Shown: positions 1-8,736 of the stretch, in pieces
Layout: the number at the start of each line of letters is the position of its first letter
Position numbering within the stretch: the stretch's first letter is position 1
DNA from: Lachnoclostridium sp. UBA5725
Lineage (GTDB): Bacteria > Bacillota > Clostridia > Lachnospirales > Lachnospiraceae
Reading direction: 5' to 3'
Length of the DNA stretch: 64,000 nt
Assembly: GCA_002419585.1 (NCBI GenBank)
Contig: DIGJ01000034.1
Coordinates: forward strand, 57,644-121,643
Notes under the pieces: model-generated
The model's database searches: none
What the model was told of the DNA's origin: nothing
What the model saw: the letters and a program-made list of their open reading frames with translations, nothing else
Translations under genes and position numbers: made by a program

Positions 1-136
1 TGTACTATTTTTCTAATGCTTCAAGCGATGTTTAAGTGCGGTTTTAAAAGTGAAAAACTCCTCGCATAGTGCGCTCGTCAGACAGTTTCACTTTTAAAAC
101 CAACAACATCGATTGAAGCATAAGAAAAATATGTAC
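1..136. repeat. Large imperfect palindrome at left edge
   Basis: The two ends are near-perfect inverted copies: TGTACtATTTTTCTaATGCTTCA at the left pairs with TGAAGCATaAGAAAAATaTGTACA at the right. Inside them GGTTTTAAAAGTGAAA (about 39-54) pairs with TTTCACTTTTAAAACC (about 87-102). The whole could fold as one long interrupted hairpin of about 136 nt, and it may begin before the window. It lies beyond the 3' end of the TraX-like gene, so a role in transcript ending or stability is possible but not shown. Bases 137-341 contain no gene that I recognise. Confidence 0.7.
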
Positions 137-341
137 ATACTCGTAGGCGCTTACACACTATCCATCACCACGAAATGACCTAGCTTTTCTCAATATATTG
201 AATTTAAAAAAACTAATTTTGGTTGTAGGTTGTGATATATAGCTTTATGGGTTGTGATTTATAACTTGAGTATTTATTTGTAATTATGGCTAATTCTTGT
301 GTCTATATTTTGCTTTATAATGTAGTTTTTTAAATTTGTAG

Positions 342-1115
342 TTAGCTTGCAAAATATAGTAAGTAGATTCCGTATAGTATCAGCAGGTGTGCTGGATAGA
401 ATATGTAGAAAAAGTACTTTATCTTTAGTCCGCGTTTTCCGTTGTAATAGTAAATTGGTAGAAAGGATATGATTGCAGTTGGAAATTCAAAGGACATGAA
501 GAATAAGGATTCGCACAGACACATATACAGTCGGCTAAATCGTAATATATACATAAGGAAAATAGCGGTAATTCCCCAAAAGTTATAATCGGTACGTAAT
601 AACGTTGCAAGATATGCTGCTGCTAGAAAAATTACGGTCTGCAAAAGTAAAGCTACCATATTTTTTCCCTTTGTTATCTTTGGTAAGATGTTGTCTCTTA
701 CATATTGAATGGCCATCATCATAAGCATACCGATAAGCAAGGTAAAAAAGACGTTTTGATATTCGAGATACAAAGGCTGTTTTGTAAATGCTAAATCAAA
801 TGGTATTTCTGATATTAGTGCAAATATAGCAAGGCGAATCGCATATTTTACTCTGCTATGTGTATAAAAAAATCCTTCCACTAATAAAAAACAAAATATT
901 GGAAATGCAAGTCTTCCGATTGCACGCGTTATGCGATCAGCAATATAAAGATTTTGATTGATTATGTGTCCACTGCTATCATATATATTCATCGTTTCAA
1001 TGATAGCCGCTCCTATGTGATCAATCAGCATGGTTACAATTGCTATTATCTTTAGTGTAGAACCACTAAATCCTATCTTGCTAGTTTTGTTTGTTTGTAA
1101 TACTTGACGATCCAT
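342..1115 (-). CDS. TraX-like integral membrane protein
   Basis: A 257-residue polytopic membrane protein with about six to seven hydrophobic segments. The first, near residues 20-40 (LKIIAIVTMLIDHIGA), has the conserved start of the TraX family, and 'GRLAFPIFCFLLVEGF' near residues 67-82 is the second family block. TraX of F plasmid acetylates pilin. Chromosomal homologues in Firmicutes have no established substrate, and membrane acyltransfer is only an inference from the family. The start has a GAGGGG ribosome site five bases upstream. The gene sits 48 bp after the cytidylate-kinase-like gene and is probably the last gene of the leftward liv transcript, although its function has no obvious link to transport. 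No plasmid or conjugation gene is nearby. Confidence 0.75.
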   Translation of the reverse strand: MDRQVLQTNKTSKIGFSGSTLKIIAIVTMLIDHIGAAIIETMNIYDSSGHIINQNLYIADRITRAIGRLAFPIFCFLLVEGFFYTHSRVKYAIRLAIFALISEIPFDLAFTKQPLYLEYQNVFFTLLIGMLMMMAIQYVRDNILPKITKGKNMVALLLQTVIFLAAAYLATLLRTDYNFWGITAIFLMYILRFSRLYMCLCESLFFMSFEFPTAIISFLPIYYYNGKRGLKIKYFFYIFYPAHLLILYGIYLLYFAS

Positions 1116-1163
1116 GATTGTTCCCCTCGTTTTCCCCTAATAAGCGTATTTTAATCTTTTCTC

Positions 1164-1790
1164 TTATTTAACTCGAATCTTAATATAGTCTTTAATAAGT
1201 TCAACTGCTTCTTCAAAGGATAGTTGACTGGTATTGATGCACAAATCATAGTTTGCAGCATTATCCCATTTTCCACCCGTATAGTATTCATAGTAAGCAG
1301 CTCTATGCTTATCGATTGTTTCAATTTTCTTTTGAAGATCTTTTCTTGAATCATTGGACATGGATTCTAAGGTATCCAGACAATGTTCCAGTGGAGCATG
1401 CACGAAGATTCGAATTACGTTTTTGTAGTCTTTTAAAATATAATCTGCACAACGACCAACAATAATGCAGGATTTATCGTCTTCTTCTGCCAATTGACGA
1501 ATTACCTTCGCCTGATAATTAAATAAATTATCATTGGAAATAAAATCATCACTATCTGGTGAAATAAATTCTCCAGTATATGATTTTTTCATGATTTTAT
1601 AAAGCAAACTCTCTTTTACTTTTTCGTCTGCTTTACCAAATAACTCTTCATTGATACCACTCTCATCGGATGCCAGACGTAGAAGTTCTCGATCATAATA
1701 ATGGATATCAAGCTCTTCCGATAGCATCTTTGCTATGGTTCTACCACCACTACCATATCCCCTTGCGATTGTAATGACATACTTACTCAT
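1164..1790 (-). CDS. Cytidylate kinase-like family protein
   Basis: A 208-residue P-loop kinase-like protein. It opens with 'ITIARGYGSGGRTIAK' (residues 6-21), a variant P-loop typical of the cytidylate-kinase-like family, and continues with 'YYDRELLRLA' and 'CIIVGRCADYILKD' (about residues 108-121), the family's second signature. True CMP kinases carry GPxGxGK, so the substrate here may not be CMP. Proteins of this family are common beside transport genes in Clostridia and their role is uncharacterised. The gene starts 13 bp after livF ends, with a GGAGGG site, and so is probably co-transcribed with the liv operon. A paralogue lies at 26283-26891. Confidence 0.8.
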   Translation of the reverse strand: MSKYVITIARGYGSGGRTIAKMLSEELDIHYYDRELLRLASDESGINEELFGKADEKVKESLLYKIMKKSYTGEFISPDSDDFISNDNLFNYQAKVIRQLAEEDDKSCIIVGRCADYILKDYKNVIRIFVHAPLEHCLDTLESMSNDSRKDLQKKIETIDKHRAAYYEYYTGGKWDNAANYDLCINTSQLSFEEAVELIKDYIKIRVK

Positions 1791-1803
1791 AAATTCCCTC
1801 CAT

Positions 1804-2514
1804 TTACTCTCCTAAATATGCTTTTTTCACAGAGTCATTTTCTAATAAATCTTTTGCTGCTCCATCTAATACAATTTTACCAGTCTCTAATACATATGCC
1901 CGGTCCGCAATGGATAATGCTTTCTTTGCATTTTGCTCTACCACAAGCACCGTCGTTCCGCTTGCACTGATTTCCTTGATAATATCAAATATTTCAGATA
2001 CGAAGATTGGAGACAATCCCATCGAAGGCTCATCCATCAGAATAATCGTAGGATGTGACATAAGTGCACGGCCCATTGCAAGCATCTGCTGCTCTCCACC
2101 ACTTAATGTTCCTGCAAGCTGTGATTTTCTCTCTTCGAGTCTTGGGAAACGTTTGTAGACCATCTTTAATGTATCTTCAATTTCTTGTTTATCATTTCTA
2201 GTATAAGCACCTAATCTCAAGTTTTCCAGTACAGACAAGTCCGCAAAAACTCTTCGTCCTTCTGGAACATGTGCCATACCAAGGGAAACGATTTTATTTC
2301 CTGGTAATTTTGTAATATCATGACCTTGGAACTCTATCTTGCCCGCTTTGCTTTTCAAAAGACCAGATACAGTATGAAGGATTGTTGTCTTTCCTGCTCC
2401 ATTTGCTCCGATCAAAGCAATGACATCACCTTGTTCTACTTCAAAACTAATTCCCTGTATTGCCTGTATCATTCCATAATTTACTTCTAAATCCGTTACC
2501 TTTAACATTGCCAT
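1804..2514 (-). CDS. Branched-chain amino acid ABC transporter ATPase LivF
   Basis: A 236-residue ABC ATPase, the usual LivF length. It shows Walker A 'GANGAGKTT' (residues 36-44), signature 'LSGGEQQ' (about 138-144), Walker B with 'ILMDEPSMGLSP' (about 158-169) and the H-loop region 'VLVVEQN'. LivF and LivG form the cytoplasmic ATPase pair that powers uptake of leucine, isoleucine, valine or related amino acids through LivH and LivM. It is the fifth gene of livJ-H-M-G-F and lies 12 bp after livG. The start was chosen because AGGAGG lies eight bases upstream. The actual amino acid cannot be deduced from sequence, because some Liv-type systems carry other amino acids or urea. Confidence 0.93.
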   Translation of the reverse strand: MAMLKVTDLEVNYGMIQAIQGISFEVEQGDVIALIGANGAGKTTILHTVSGLLKSKAGKIEFQGHDITKLPGNKIVSLGMAHVPEGRRVFADLSVLENLRLGAYTRNDKQEIEDTLKMVYKRFPRLEERKSQLAGTLSGGEQQMLAMGRALMSHPTIILMDEPSMGLSPIFVSEIFDIIKEISASGTTVLVVEQNAKKALSIADRAYVLETGKIVLDGAAKDLLENDSVKKAYLGE

Positions 2515-2526
2515 GGTTATGTCCTC

Positions 2527-3285
2527 CTATTCTCCAAGATATGCCGTTATTACTTCAGGATCATTTAATACAACGTCTGGCGTTCCTGTCGTAAGAACCA
2601 TTCCAAAGTTAAGTACCGTCAACTGTTCACAGATACCAGTAACTAATTTCATATCATGTTCAATCAATAGGATGGTAATATCGAATTTATCACGAATCAA
2701 ACGAATCGTATCCATCAGCTCTGCTGTCTCATTTGGGTTCATTCCAGCCGCTGGCTCATCTAATAAAAGAAGCTGTGGATTGGTTGCTAAGGCTCTGGCA
2801 ATCTCTAACTTTCTTTGTTGTCCATAAGGAAGATTGGAAGACAATGTATTTGCCTGCTCTTTCATATCAAACACTTCCAAGATTTCAAGAGCACGTTCAT
2901 CCATTGCTTTTTCTGTCTTTTTGTATTTATTCAAGTGTAAAATCCCACTCGCTAACGAATAATTAAATTCATTATGAAGCGCTACCTTAACATTATCCAA
3001 AACCGTCATTTTGCTAAATAAACGAATATTTTGAAACGTTCTTGCGATACCGCTTTGACAGATCTGTGCTGGATTTTTCCCAACGAGATTCTTCCCATTT
3101 AATAAAATGCTTCCATCGGTTGGAAGATATTCTCCTGTCAGCATATTAAATACCGTCGTCTTACCTGCACCGTTTGGTCCAATCAGCCCATACAAACATC
3201 CTTTTTCAATCGATATATTAAAGTCGTCTACTGCACGTAAACCACCAAACGAAATCCCTAAATTTTTAACTTCCAGTAATGCCAT
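2527..3285 (-). CDS. Branched-chain amino acid ABC transporter ATPase LivG
   Basis: A 252-residue ABC ATPase. Walker A is 'GPNGAGKTTVFN' (about residues 36-47), the signature is the LivG-type 'LPYGQQRKLEIARAL' (about 151-165) and Walker B is followed by 'LLDEPAAGMNP'. The variant signature with Y in place of S, and the C-terminal 'VITAYLGE' end, distinguish LivG from LivF. It works with LivF on the inner face of the LivHM channel. It follows livM with a 3-bp gap, indicating tight coupling, and has a GGAGG site eight bases before the start. Confidence 0.93.
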   Translation of the reverse strand: MALLEVKNLGISFGGLRAVDDFNISIEKGCLYGLIGPNGAGKTTVFNMLTGEYLPTDGSILLNGKNLVGKNPAQICQSGIARTFQNIRLFSKMTVLDNVKVALHNEFNYSLASGILHLNKYKKTEKAMDERALEILEVFDMKEQANTLSSNLPYGQQRKLEIARALATNPQLLLLDEPAAGMNPNETAELMDTIRLIRDKFDITILLIEHDMKLVTGICEQLTVLNFGMVLTTGTPDVVLNDPEVITAYLGE

Positions 3286-3288
3286 GAT

Positions 3289-4260
3289 TTACGCCTCCTT
3301 CTTTACTTTTGTAAACTTTGCAACGATGTCATTTGCTAAAATACGCTCTTTTAATTGAGATGAGTTGAATATCATCATTGCAATTAATACAATCGCATAT
3401 AAAAGCATACGGAATTCATCTGCACCACGAAGCACTTCCGGTAGAATCGTAAGAATAACGGCTGCAATGATAGATCCTTTGATACTTCCCATACCACCAA
3501 GTACTACGATAACCAGAATTTCAATGGATTTATTATAGTCAAAGGTTGTAGGTTTTAAGGTTCCTACATTGTGTCCATAGATAACACCTGCAATTCCAGC
3601 AAAAAATGCTGCAACAACAAATGCCATTACTTTAAATTTGCTGACGGGAATACCAACTGCCTCTGCTGCAATATAGTTATCACGAATGGAGCAGACAGCT
3701 CTTCCTTGTCTTGAGTTCACCATGTTTTTGATTGCAAAGATGGTGAGGATGGTCAAGATAAAAACAAATGTAAAATGCTTATAGTTTGCATGAAGTTCAA
3801 TGCCGGATAATCCCATGGCTCCATTGGTAACGCTCATCGCATTAATCAAAGACTTAATTATTTCACCAAATGCAAGTGTAACGATTGCTAAGTAGTCTCC
3901 ATGTAAACGAAGAACTGGCACGCCGATAATCACACCAAAAAGGGACGCCATGAGTCCTCCTGCAATGAGAGCAATCGGAAATTCCACTACCAATGGAAGA
4001 TTTAGATTCATCGTGATCAGGGCTCCTGTGTAAGCTCCTACTGACATAAACCCTGCATGTCCTAACGTTAACTCTCCAAGAAATCCTGTGGTTAAGTTTA
4101 AAGATACCGCTAAAATAACATTGATACACACTGGAACCAAAAGGCTTCTAAACTGTCGGGTTAAAAAACCTCCATAAAGAAGTCCCGCTACAACTGCATA
4201 TACAACTACAATTATTGCTATATTTTTAATGAGCTGTTTATCTATTTTCTTATTTTTCAT
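3289..4260 (-). CDS. Branched-chain amino acid ABC permease LivM
   Basis: A 323-residue permease with about eight to nine hydrophobic spans. The N-terminal third holds 'SLNLTTGFLGELTLGHAGF', the classical LivM signature, and the coupling region is 'GIPVSKFKVMAFVVAAFFAGIAG'. With LivH it forms the membrane channel of the transporter. It starts 18 bp after livH ends, behind GGGAGGAG. Length and motif order are normal and nothing appears missing. Confidence 0.92.
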   Translation of the reverse strand: MKNKKIDKQLIKNIAIIVVVYAVVAGLLYGGFLTRQFRSLLVPVCINVILAVSLNLTTGFLGELTLGHAGFMSVGAYTGALITMNLNLPLVVEFPIALIAGGLMASLFGVIIGVPVLRLHGDYLAIVTLAFGEIIKSLINAMSVTNGAMGLSGIELHANYKHFTFVFILTILTIFAIKNMVNSRQGRAVCSIRDNYIAAEAVGIPVSKFKVMAFVVAAFFAGIAGVIYGHNVGTLKPTTFDYNKSIEILVIVVLGGMGSIKGSIIAAVILTILPEVLRGADEFRMLLYAIVLIAMMIFNSSQLKERILANDIVAKFTKVKKEA

Positions 4261-4278
4261 TACAAGTCTCCTCCCACC

Positions 4279-5166
4279 TTATACTTTTTCTTTTCTTATT
4301 TTACCGAGAAGTCCAGAAGGTTTTACCAGTAAAACAAGAACAAGAATTCCAAATACAATCGCATCTGAAAGTTCGGTTGAAATGTAAGCCTTAGATAAAC
4401 TCTCGATTAATCCAAGTATGACGCCTCCAAGCATCGCTCCAGGAACGCTTCCGATACCACCAAGCACGGCTGCAACAAAGGCTTTGATACCAGGCATAGC
4501 ACCTAGAGTAGGTCTTAAAGACTGATACTGACAAACATAAAGAATTCCAGCAATTGCGGCCAATGCAGAACCAATGGCAAAGGTCAGGGATATTGTTTTA
4601 TTTACATCAATACCCATAAGCTCCGCAGCACCTTTGTCTTCGGATACGGCACGCATTGCACTTCCCATTTTTGTCTTATGAATAAACCAGGTAAGAACGA
4701 TCATACAAATCGTTGTTACGATCAAGGTTACGATTGTAATTCCTGATATCGAAACGCCACCAATCTTGATGCCTTCAAAGGTTACGATCGACGCCTGTGG
4801 AATTGGGGTAGCACCAAAGATTAAAAGTGATAAACTCTGTAATAAAAAGCTGACACCAATCGCAGTAATCAGTACTGCAAGCGGTGGTGCTGAACGTAAC
4901 GGTTTATATGCAACTCTCTCAATTACAACTCCAAGAATCGTACATACTGCAATCGAGAACAGAACTGCTGCCACGATTGGTAAATGTAAGAGTGTAATGC
5001 CAACATAAAGTGCATACGCCCCCACCATAATAATATCACCATGTGCAAAGTTAATCATCTTTGCAATACCGTATACCATTGTGTATCCAAGTGCAATCAA
5101 AGCATAAATACTTCCGCTTCGAAGACCATTAATTACCTGTTCCAAAATATTTTGAAGAATTCCCAT
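4279..5166 (-). CDS. Branched-chain amino acid ABC permease LivH
   Basis: A 295-residue permease. Near the N terminus is 'GLRSGSIYALIALGYTMVYG' (about residues 14-33), the LivH signature, followed by 'MINFAHGDIIMVGAY'. The C-terminal part has the permease coupling block 'ALAAIAGILYVCQYQSLRPT' and 'KAFVAAVLGGIGSVPGA'. It heads the permease/ATPase part of the operon and is separated from livJ by about 200 bp that hold a strong hairpin. That arrangement usually gives more binding protein than membrane components. Confidence 0.93.
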   Translation of the reverse strand: MGILQNILEQVINGLRSGSIYALIALGYTMVYGIAKMINFAHGDIIMVGAYALYVGITLLHLPIVAAVLFSIAVCTILGVVIERVAYKPLRSAPPLAVLITAIGVSFLLQSLSLLIFGATPIPQASIVTFEGIKIGGVSISGITIVTLIVTTICMIVLTWFIHKTKMGSAMRAVSEDKGAAELMGIDVNKTISLTFAIGSALAAIAGILYVCQYQSLRPTLGAMPGIKAFVAAVLGGIGSVPGAMLGGVILGLIESLSKAYISTELSDAIVFGILVLVLLVKPSGLLGKIRKEKV

Positions 5167-5275
5167 TCTGATACCCTCCTGCTTATTCTATGTATAACCG
5201 TTTCAGCTGATAAATACAGCTTTGTATTACTCCTATTATAGTGCCTAAAAGTTGTATTTATCAACTGAAATCTGT

Positions 5276-5328
5276 AAAAAGATTGATAGCTTCCAGCGAG
5301 TGATCTCCCTTTTGCTATCAATCTTTTT
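5276..5328 (-). terminator. Hairpin between livJ and livH
   Basis: Fifteen bases, AAAAAGATTGATAGC (5276-5290), are exactly complementary to GCTATCAATCTTTTT (5314-5328). Read on the minus strand this gives a stable stem ending in a T-run just after livJ. It fits a leaky terminator or 3'-end stabiliser that makes livJ more abundant than livHMGF. The gap from 5167 to 5364 shows no other clear element. Confidence 0.75.
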
Positions 5329-5364
5329 ACTATTTATTTCATATTCTCTATTTTTTTCGTAAAA

Positions 5365-6501
5365 TTATTCAGCGGCTGCATAAGCTCCATCTTTGATTGT
5401 AAGGAATTTTGCACCTTTTTGAGGTTCACCAGCTGCTGTAAAGCTGATTCCTGTACCAGTCAAGCCATCTACAGAAATTTGTGTCATAGAACTAATTAAT
5501 GCTTCGCTGTCTGTTGATGCTGCTTTTTCTAAGGCTGCTTTGAATACATAAACAACATCGTATCCATCTGCTGCAAACTGATCTGGTGTTGCATCGTATT
5601 CTTCCTGATATTTTGCTACAAAATCAGCAGCGGTTGGATCTCCTGAGAAGAATGGGCTTAAGAAAGTTGCACCTTCTGCAGTTGATTTATCTGTTACTGT
5701 ATCAAGGATACCATCCCATCCATCACTACCAAAGAAAGGAAGGGTAATGGAAAGGTCGGCTGCCTGTGTTACAATGTGGGCTGCATCGGTATAATAAATT
5801 GGTGCAAAAATTGCTTCTGCATCCGTTCCTTTAATGGAAGTAAGCTGCGTATTAAAATCTTCACCATCTGCAAATGCTTCTGCTGTTGTGATGGTTCCTC
5901 CTAATTCTTCTACTTTTGCTGCAAATGCTTCATAAACACCAGTGCTATATTCATCGGAGTTTTTATAAATAACAGCTACTTTTTTATAACCTAAATCGGT
6001 AATCATATGTGCTGCCATTGTTTCTCCTTGCAGTGGATCGGTAAAGCATAGACGGAAAACATTATCATTCTTTGTGATATCTGCTGCTGAACCAGATGGT
6101 GTAATCATGAGGATTCCATCTTCTTTTGCTAAATCTACAACGGATAAACAAGAACCTGTCGTAACACAACCTAATAATGCATTCATACCATTATCCATTA
6201 AGGAATTATATGCTGTTACCGCTTTATCTGGAGCTGCCTGGTCATCTTCAAATTTTAGTTCTAATTTAATTGACTTATCACCAACTTTAACTCCACCCGC
6301 ATCGTTGATTTCTTTTACTGCGATTTCAGCTCCCTGCTTAACAGAAATACCATAAGAAGCTGCATCTCCGGTAAGTGGTCCGATTCCTCCTATTACAAAC
6401 GTATTGGCATCTGCACCAGATTTATTACCGCATCCTGTGATGGATGCTACGGTTAAGGTCGCTGCTAAACCGAGTGCTACTATTTTTTTCATCTTCTTCA
6501 T
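5365..6501 (-). CDS. Branched-chain amino acid ABC substrate-binding lipoprotein LivJ
   Basis: A 378-residue secreted lipoprotein. The signal peptide ends in a lipobox 'SITGC' with Cys24 as the predicted lipidated residue. The mature part is a type I periplasmic-binding fold: 'IGGIGPLTGDAASYG' near residue 37, 'KLELKFEDDQAAPDKAV' and 'VIYKNSDEYSTG'. It captures the amino acid outside the cell and delivers it to LivHM. It is the first gene of the operon, with a GGGAGG site eight bases before ATG and a sigma-A promoter about 80 bp upstream. Branched-chain amino acids are the family default; the real ligand is not visible. Confidence 0.92.
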   Translation of the reverse strand: MKKMKKIVALGLAATLTVASITGCGNKSGADANTFVIGGIGPLTGDAASYGISVKQGAEIAVKEINDAGGVKVGDKSIKLELKFEDDQAAPDKAVTAYNSLMDNGMNALLGCVTTGSCLSVVDLAKEDGILMITPSGSAADITKNDNVFRLCFTDPLQGETMAAHMITDLGYKKVAVIYKNSDEYSTGVYEAFAAKVEELGGTITTAEAFADGEDFNTQLTSIKGTDAEAIFAPIYYTDAAHIVTQAADLSITLPFFGSDGWDGILDTVTDKSTAEGATFLSPFFSGDPTAADFVAKYQEEYDATPDQFAADGYDVVYVFKAALEKAASTDSEALISSMTQISVDGLTGTGISFTAAGEPQKGAKFLTIKDGAYAAAE

Positions 6502-6578
6502 AAACGTTACCTCCCAATTCTAAATGTTTATTGTATGCAAGCATTTGTGTACTGCTAGCTTACACGATAATATAAACA

Positions 6579-6607
6579 AATATACCCTAGATGATTTAAT
6601 TTGTCAA
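6579..6607 (-). promoter_or_regulatory. Sigma-A promoter of liv operon
   Basis: On the minus strand TTGACA (6607-6602) and TATATT (6584-6579) are separated by exactly 17 bp. Transcription would start near 6572 and give a leader of about 70 nt before livJ. No obvious operator repeat was seen in the leader. Confidence 0.8.
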
Positions 6608-6680
6608 TGCTTTAATGTAACAATGTATTAACTTGTGAATTAGAAATTGTTGGGCAATATGGCGAACGGGAGGGTGTGTA

Positions 6681-6965
6681 CAATTTGCAGTTAGGGGCCC
6701 AACTAGCATACGTTGAAACATCAGAACGATTGGCAATTTTAATAAGCCATAAGTAGGCCCGTTGCAAAAATGTGGGTTGTGGTCAATATGCATCCTGGCG
6801 CACAAATAACCGGTGCCCTAACCTCAATACGATTACCAATTTTAATAAGCCATAAACAATGAGAATCAAGTGATGGGCACTTGATTCTCATTGTTTATGG
6901 CTTATTAAAATTATCGTTTCAATTCATTTTTCGAGTATGCTAGTTGAGCCCCTAACTGCAAATTG
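6681..6965. repeat. Palindromic element, copy 1 (mosaic)
   Basis: Outer arms CAATTTGCAGTTAGGGG (6681-6697) and CCCCTAACTGCAAATTG (6949-6965) are complementary and continue inward through ACTAGCATACG and its partner. The core is a perfect 35-bp inverted repeat (6838-6872 with 6878-6912) around a 5-base loop. A second left half is inserted: 6761-6850 starts with GTTGCAAAAATGTGGGTT and carries the CAGCGCACAAATA-type arm of copy 3, ending in the shared TTTTAATAAGCCATAA. The element therefore has two left arms and one right arm. It fills most of the 563-bp gap between livJ and deoB, together with weakly matching flanks. Confidence 0.8.
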
Positions 6966-7064
6966 GTATAACATGTTTCGATTTTGCATATCCTCACCCA
7001 CACTCCAAATTTCATTATTCACTGAAAGTATAGTCAGATTATCGATTTGCGTTGTACTCTCTTC

Positions 7065-8255
7065 CTATTGTAATTGGTCAATGATGGAATGGCCGATGGT
7101 GTTTTCTGGCATTTTTACGCCAAAGTTCTCAGCAACGGTTGCTCCGATAACGGCAAAAGTATCTACTTCTTCTAGTGGGCCGTTTCCTTTCATGGATGGG
7201 GAGTAGGCGATAAATGGCACTTTTTCTCTGGTGTGGTCGGTTCCTTTGTAGGTAGGATCGTTGCCGTGGTCTGCTGTGATGATTAGTAAGTCATCATTAC
7301 TTAATGTGTCTAATAGTTTTCCTAAGTTTACGTCAAAGGCTTCTAATTCTTTTGCGTAGCCTTCTGGATTTCTTCTATGGCCCCATAATGCATCAAAGTC
7401 TACTAAGTTTACGAAGCAGAAACCGGTAAAGTCGTCTTTTGCTATATCAAGGGTCTGTTCCATGCCATGAACGCTGGATTTTGATTTGTATGCTTTTGTG
7501 ATGCCTTCTTCTACGAAGATATCGGCGATCTTACCAACGGAGATTACATCATAGCCTGCATCTTTTAATGCATTGAGTGCGGTCTGGCCAAATGGTTTCA
7601 ACGCGTAGTCATGACGATTGCTGGTACGTTTGAATTCACCTTTTTTCTTGCCGACATATGGTCTTGCAATGACACGACCAACTTTCCATTCATCTTTTAA
7701 GGTAAGTTCTCTTGCTATTTCACAATATTTGTATAAGTTTTCGAGTCCCATGGTCTCTTCATTACCACAGATTTGAAGAACAGAATCAGCGGAGGTATAC
7801 ACGATTAAATTGCCAGTAGCAATTTCTTCTTCCGCAAGTTCATCTAGAATTTCGGTACCGCTTGAACTCTTGTTTCCGATAATCTTTCTTCCAGTACGTT
7901 TTTCTAATTCATCCAATAATTCTTTTGGGAAACCGGTTTCTGTAAAGGTCTGGAATGGTGTTGTAATCTTAAGCCCCATCATTTCCCAGTGGCCTGTCAT
8001 CGTATCTTTACCTAAGCTTGTTTCTCTCATAGGCATAAAATAACCCATTGGATGTTCTACTGGTTGTACCTGCTTTAAAGGATGCAGGTTCGCCATTCCA
8101 AGTTTTTGTAAGTTTGGTATATTAAAAGTTTCTACGGAATCCGCAATATGTCCTAATGTATCAACTCCAATGTCGCCATACTCACTTGCATCTGGCATTG
8201 CTCCGATTCCTAAAGAATCGATTACGATTGTAAATATTCTCTTGTATTTTTTCAT
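7065..8255 (-). CDS. Phosphopentomutase DeoB
   Basis: A 396-residue enzyme of the alkaline phosphatase superfamily that interconverts ribose/deoxyribose 1-phosphate and 5-phosphate. It begins with the metal-binding 'TIVIDSLGIGAMPDA' (about residues 10-24), followed by 'DTMTGHWEMMG', which holds the active-site Thr, and ends with 'ITADHGNDPTYKGTDHTRE', carrying the second set of Asp/His metal ligands. Length matches the family. It is the last gene of the nucleoside operon and feeds sugars released by Udp and DeoD to DeoC or central metabolism. The start has AAAGAGG upstream. Confidence 0.95.
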   Translation of the reverse strand: MKKYKRIFTIVIDSLGIGAMPDASEYGDIGVDTLGHIADSVETFNIPNLQKLGMANLHPLKQVQPVEHPMGYFMPMRETSLGKDTMTGHWEMMGLKITTPFQTFTETGFPKELLDELEKRTGRKIIGNKSSSGTEILDELAEEEIATGNLIVYTSADSVLQICGNEETMGLENLYKYCEIARELTLKDEWKVGRVIARPYVGKKKGEFKRTSNRHDYALKPFGQTALNALKDAGYDVISVGKIADIFVEEGITKAYKSKSSVHGMEQTLDIAKDDFTGFCFVNLVDFDALWGHRRNPEGYAKELEAFDVNLGKLLDTLSNDDLLIITADHGNDPTYKGTDHTREKVPFIAYSPSMKGNGPLEEVDTFAVIGATVAENFGVKMPENTIGHSIIDQLQ

Positions 8256-8294
8256 ATTTTACCTCTTTTCTGCGCTGCTCTTTGCGCATATCAT

Positions 8295-8714
8295 CTATTT
8301 CAAATTGTTCGGTCCAAATCCAAGAGGAATCATTTCTTCTAATGTATATACTTTATAGTCCTCCTTTGATTTTGGAAGAATAATCTGAAAGGTCTTTGGA
8401 TCACAAAACTCCATCATAACCTGACGACAAACTCCACATGGTGGACAGTAATCTGTAATGCTTCCATCTTTTCCACCAAGAATTACAATACCATCAAATT
8501 CCGTTACGCCTTCACTGACTGCCTTAAAAAATGCGGTACGCTCTGCACAATTTCCAGGAGAGTACGCTGCATTTTCAATATTACAACCGCCAAAAATACG
8601 ACCATCCTTTGAATGAAGTGCCGCAGCTACCTTAAAGTTTGAATATGGAGTATATGAATATTGTAGCATATTCATTGCTTCATCAATCATTGTACTGATT
8701 AAATCTTTATCCAT
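8295..8714 (-). CDS. Cytidine deaminase Cdd
   Basis: A 139-residue small tetrameric-type deaminase that converts cytidine or deoxycytidine to uridine forms. Zinc ligands are in 'NCAERTAFFKA' (C-A-E with catalytic Glu) and 'CPPCGVCRQ' (PCxxC). 'FGGCNIENAAYSPGNCAE' is the substrate-binding block. The reading frame is open for 21 more codons upstream, but ATG at 8714 has ACCTCC-complementary AGGAGGT six to seven bases ahead, and the upstream codons lie in a hairpin, so the shorter form is chosen. It sits between deoC and deoB in the operon. Confidence 0.95.
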   Translation of the reverse strand: MDKDLISTMIDEAMNMLQYSYTPYSNFKVAAALHSKDGRIFGGCNIENAAYSPGNCAERTAFFKAVSEGVTEFDGIVILGGKDGSITDYCPPCGVCRQVMMEFCDPKTFQIILPKSKEDYKVYTLEEMIPLGFGPNNLK

Positions 8715-8736
8715 TTTATTACCTCCTAAGACGATT

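Noticed and set aside
342..1115. Conjugative or plasmid origin suggested by the TraX match
   Set aside because: No relaxase, coupling protein or transfer gene is nearby, and chromosomal TraX-like proteins are common in Firmicutes.
6681..6965. CRISPR array or insertion sequence as explanation of the palindromes
   Set aside because: There are no regularly spaced repeats with unique spacers, no cas genes, no transposase and no clear target-site duplication.
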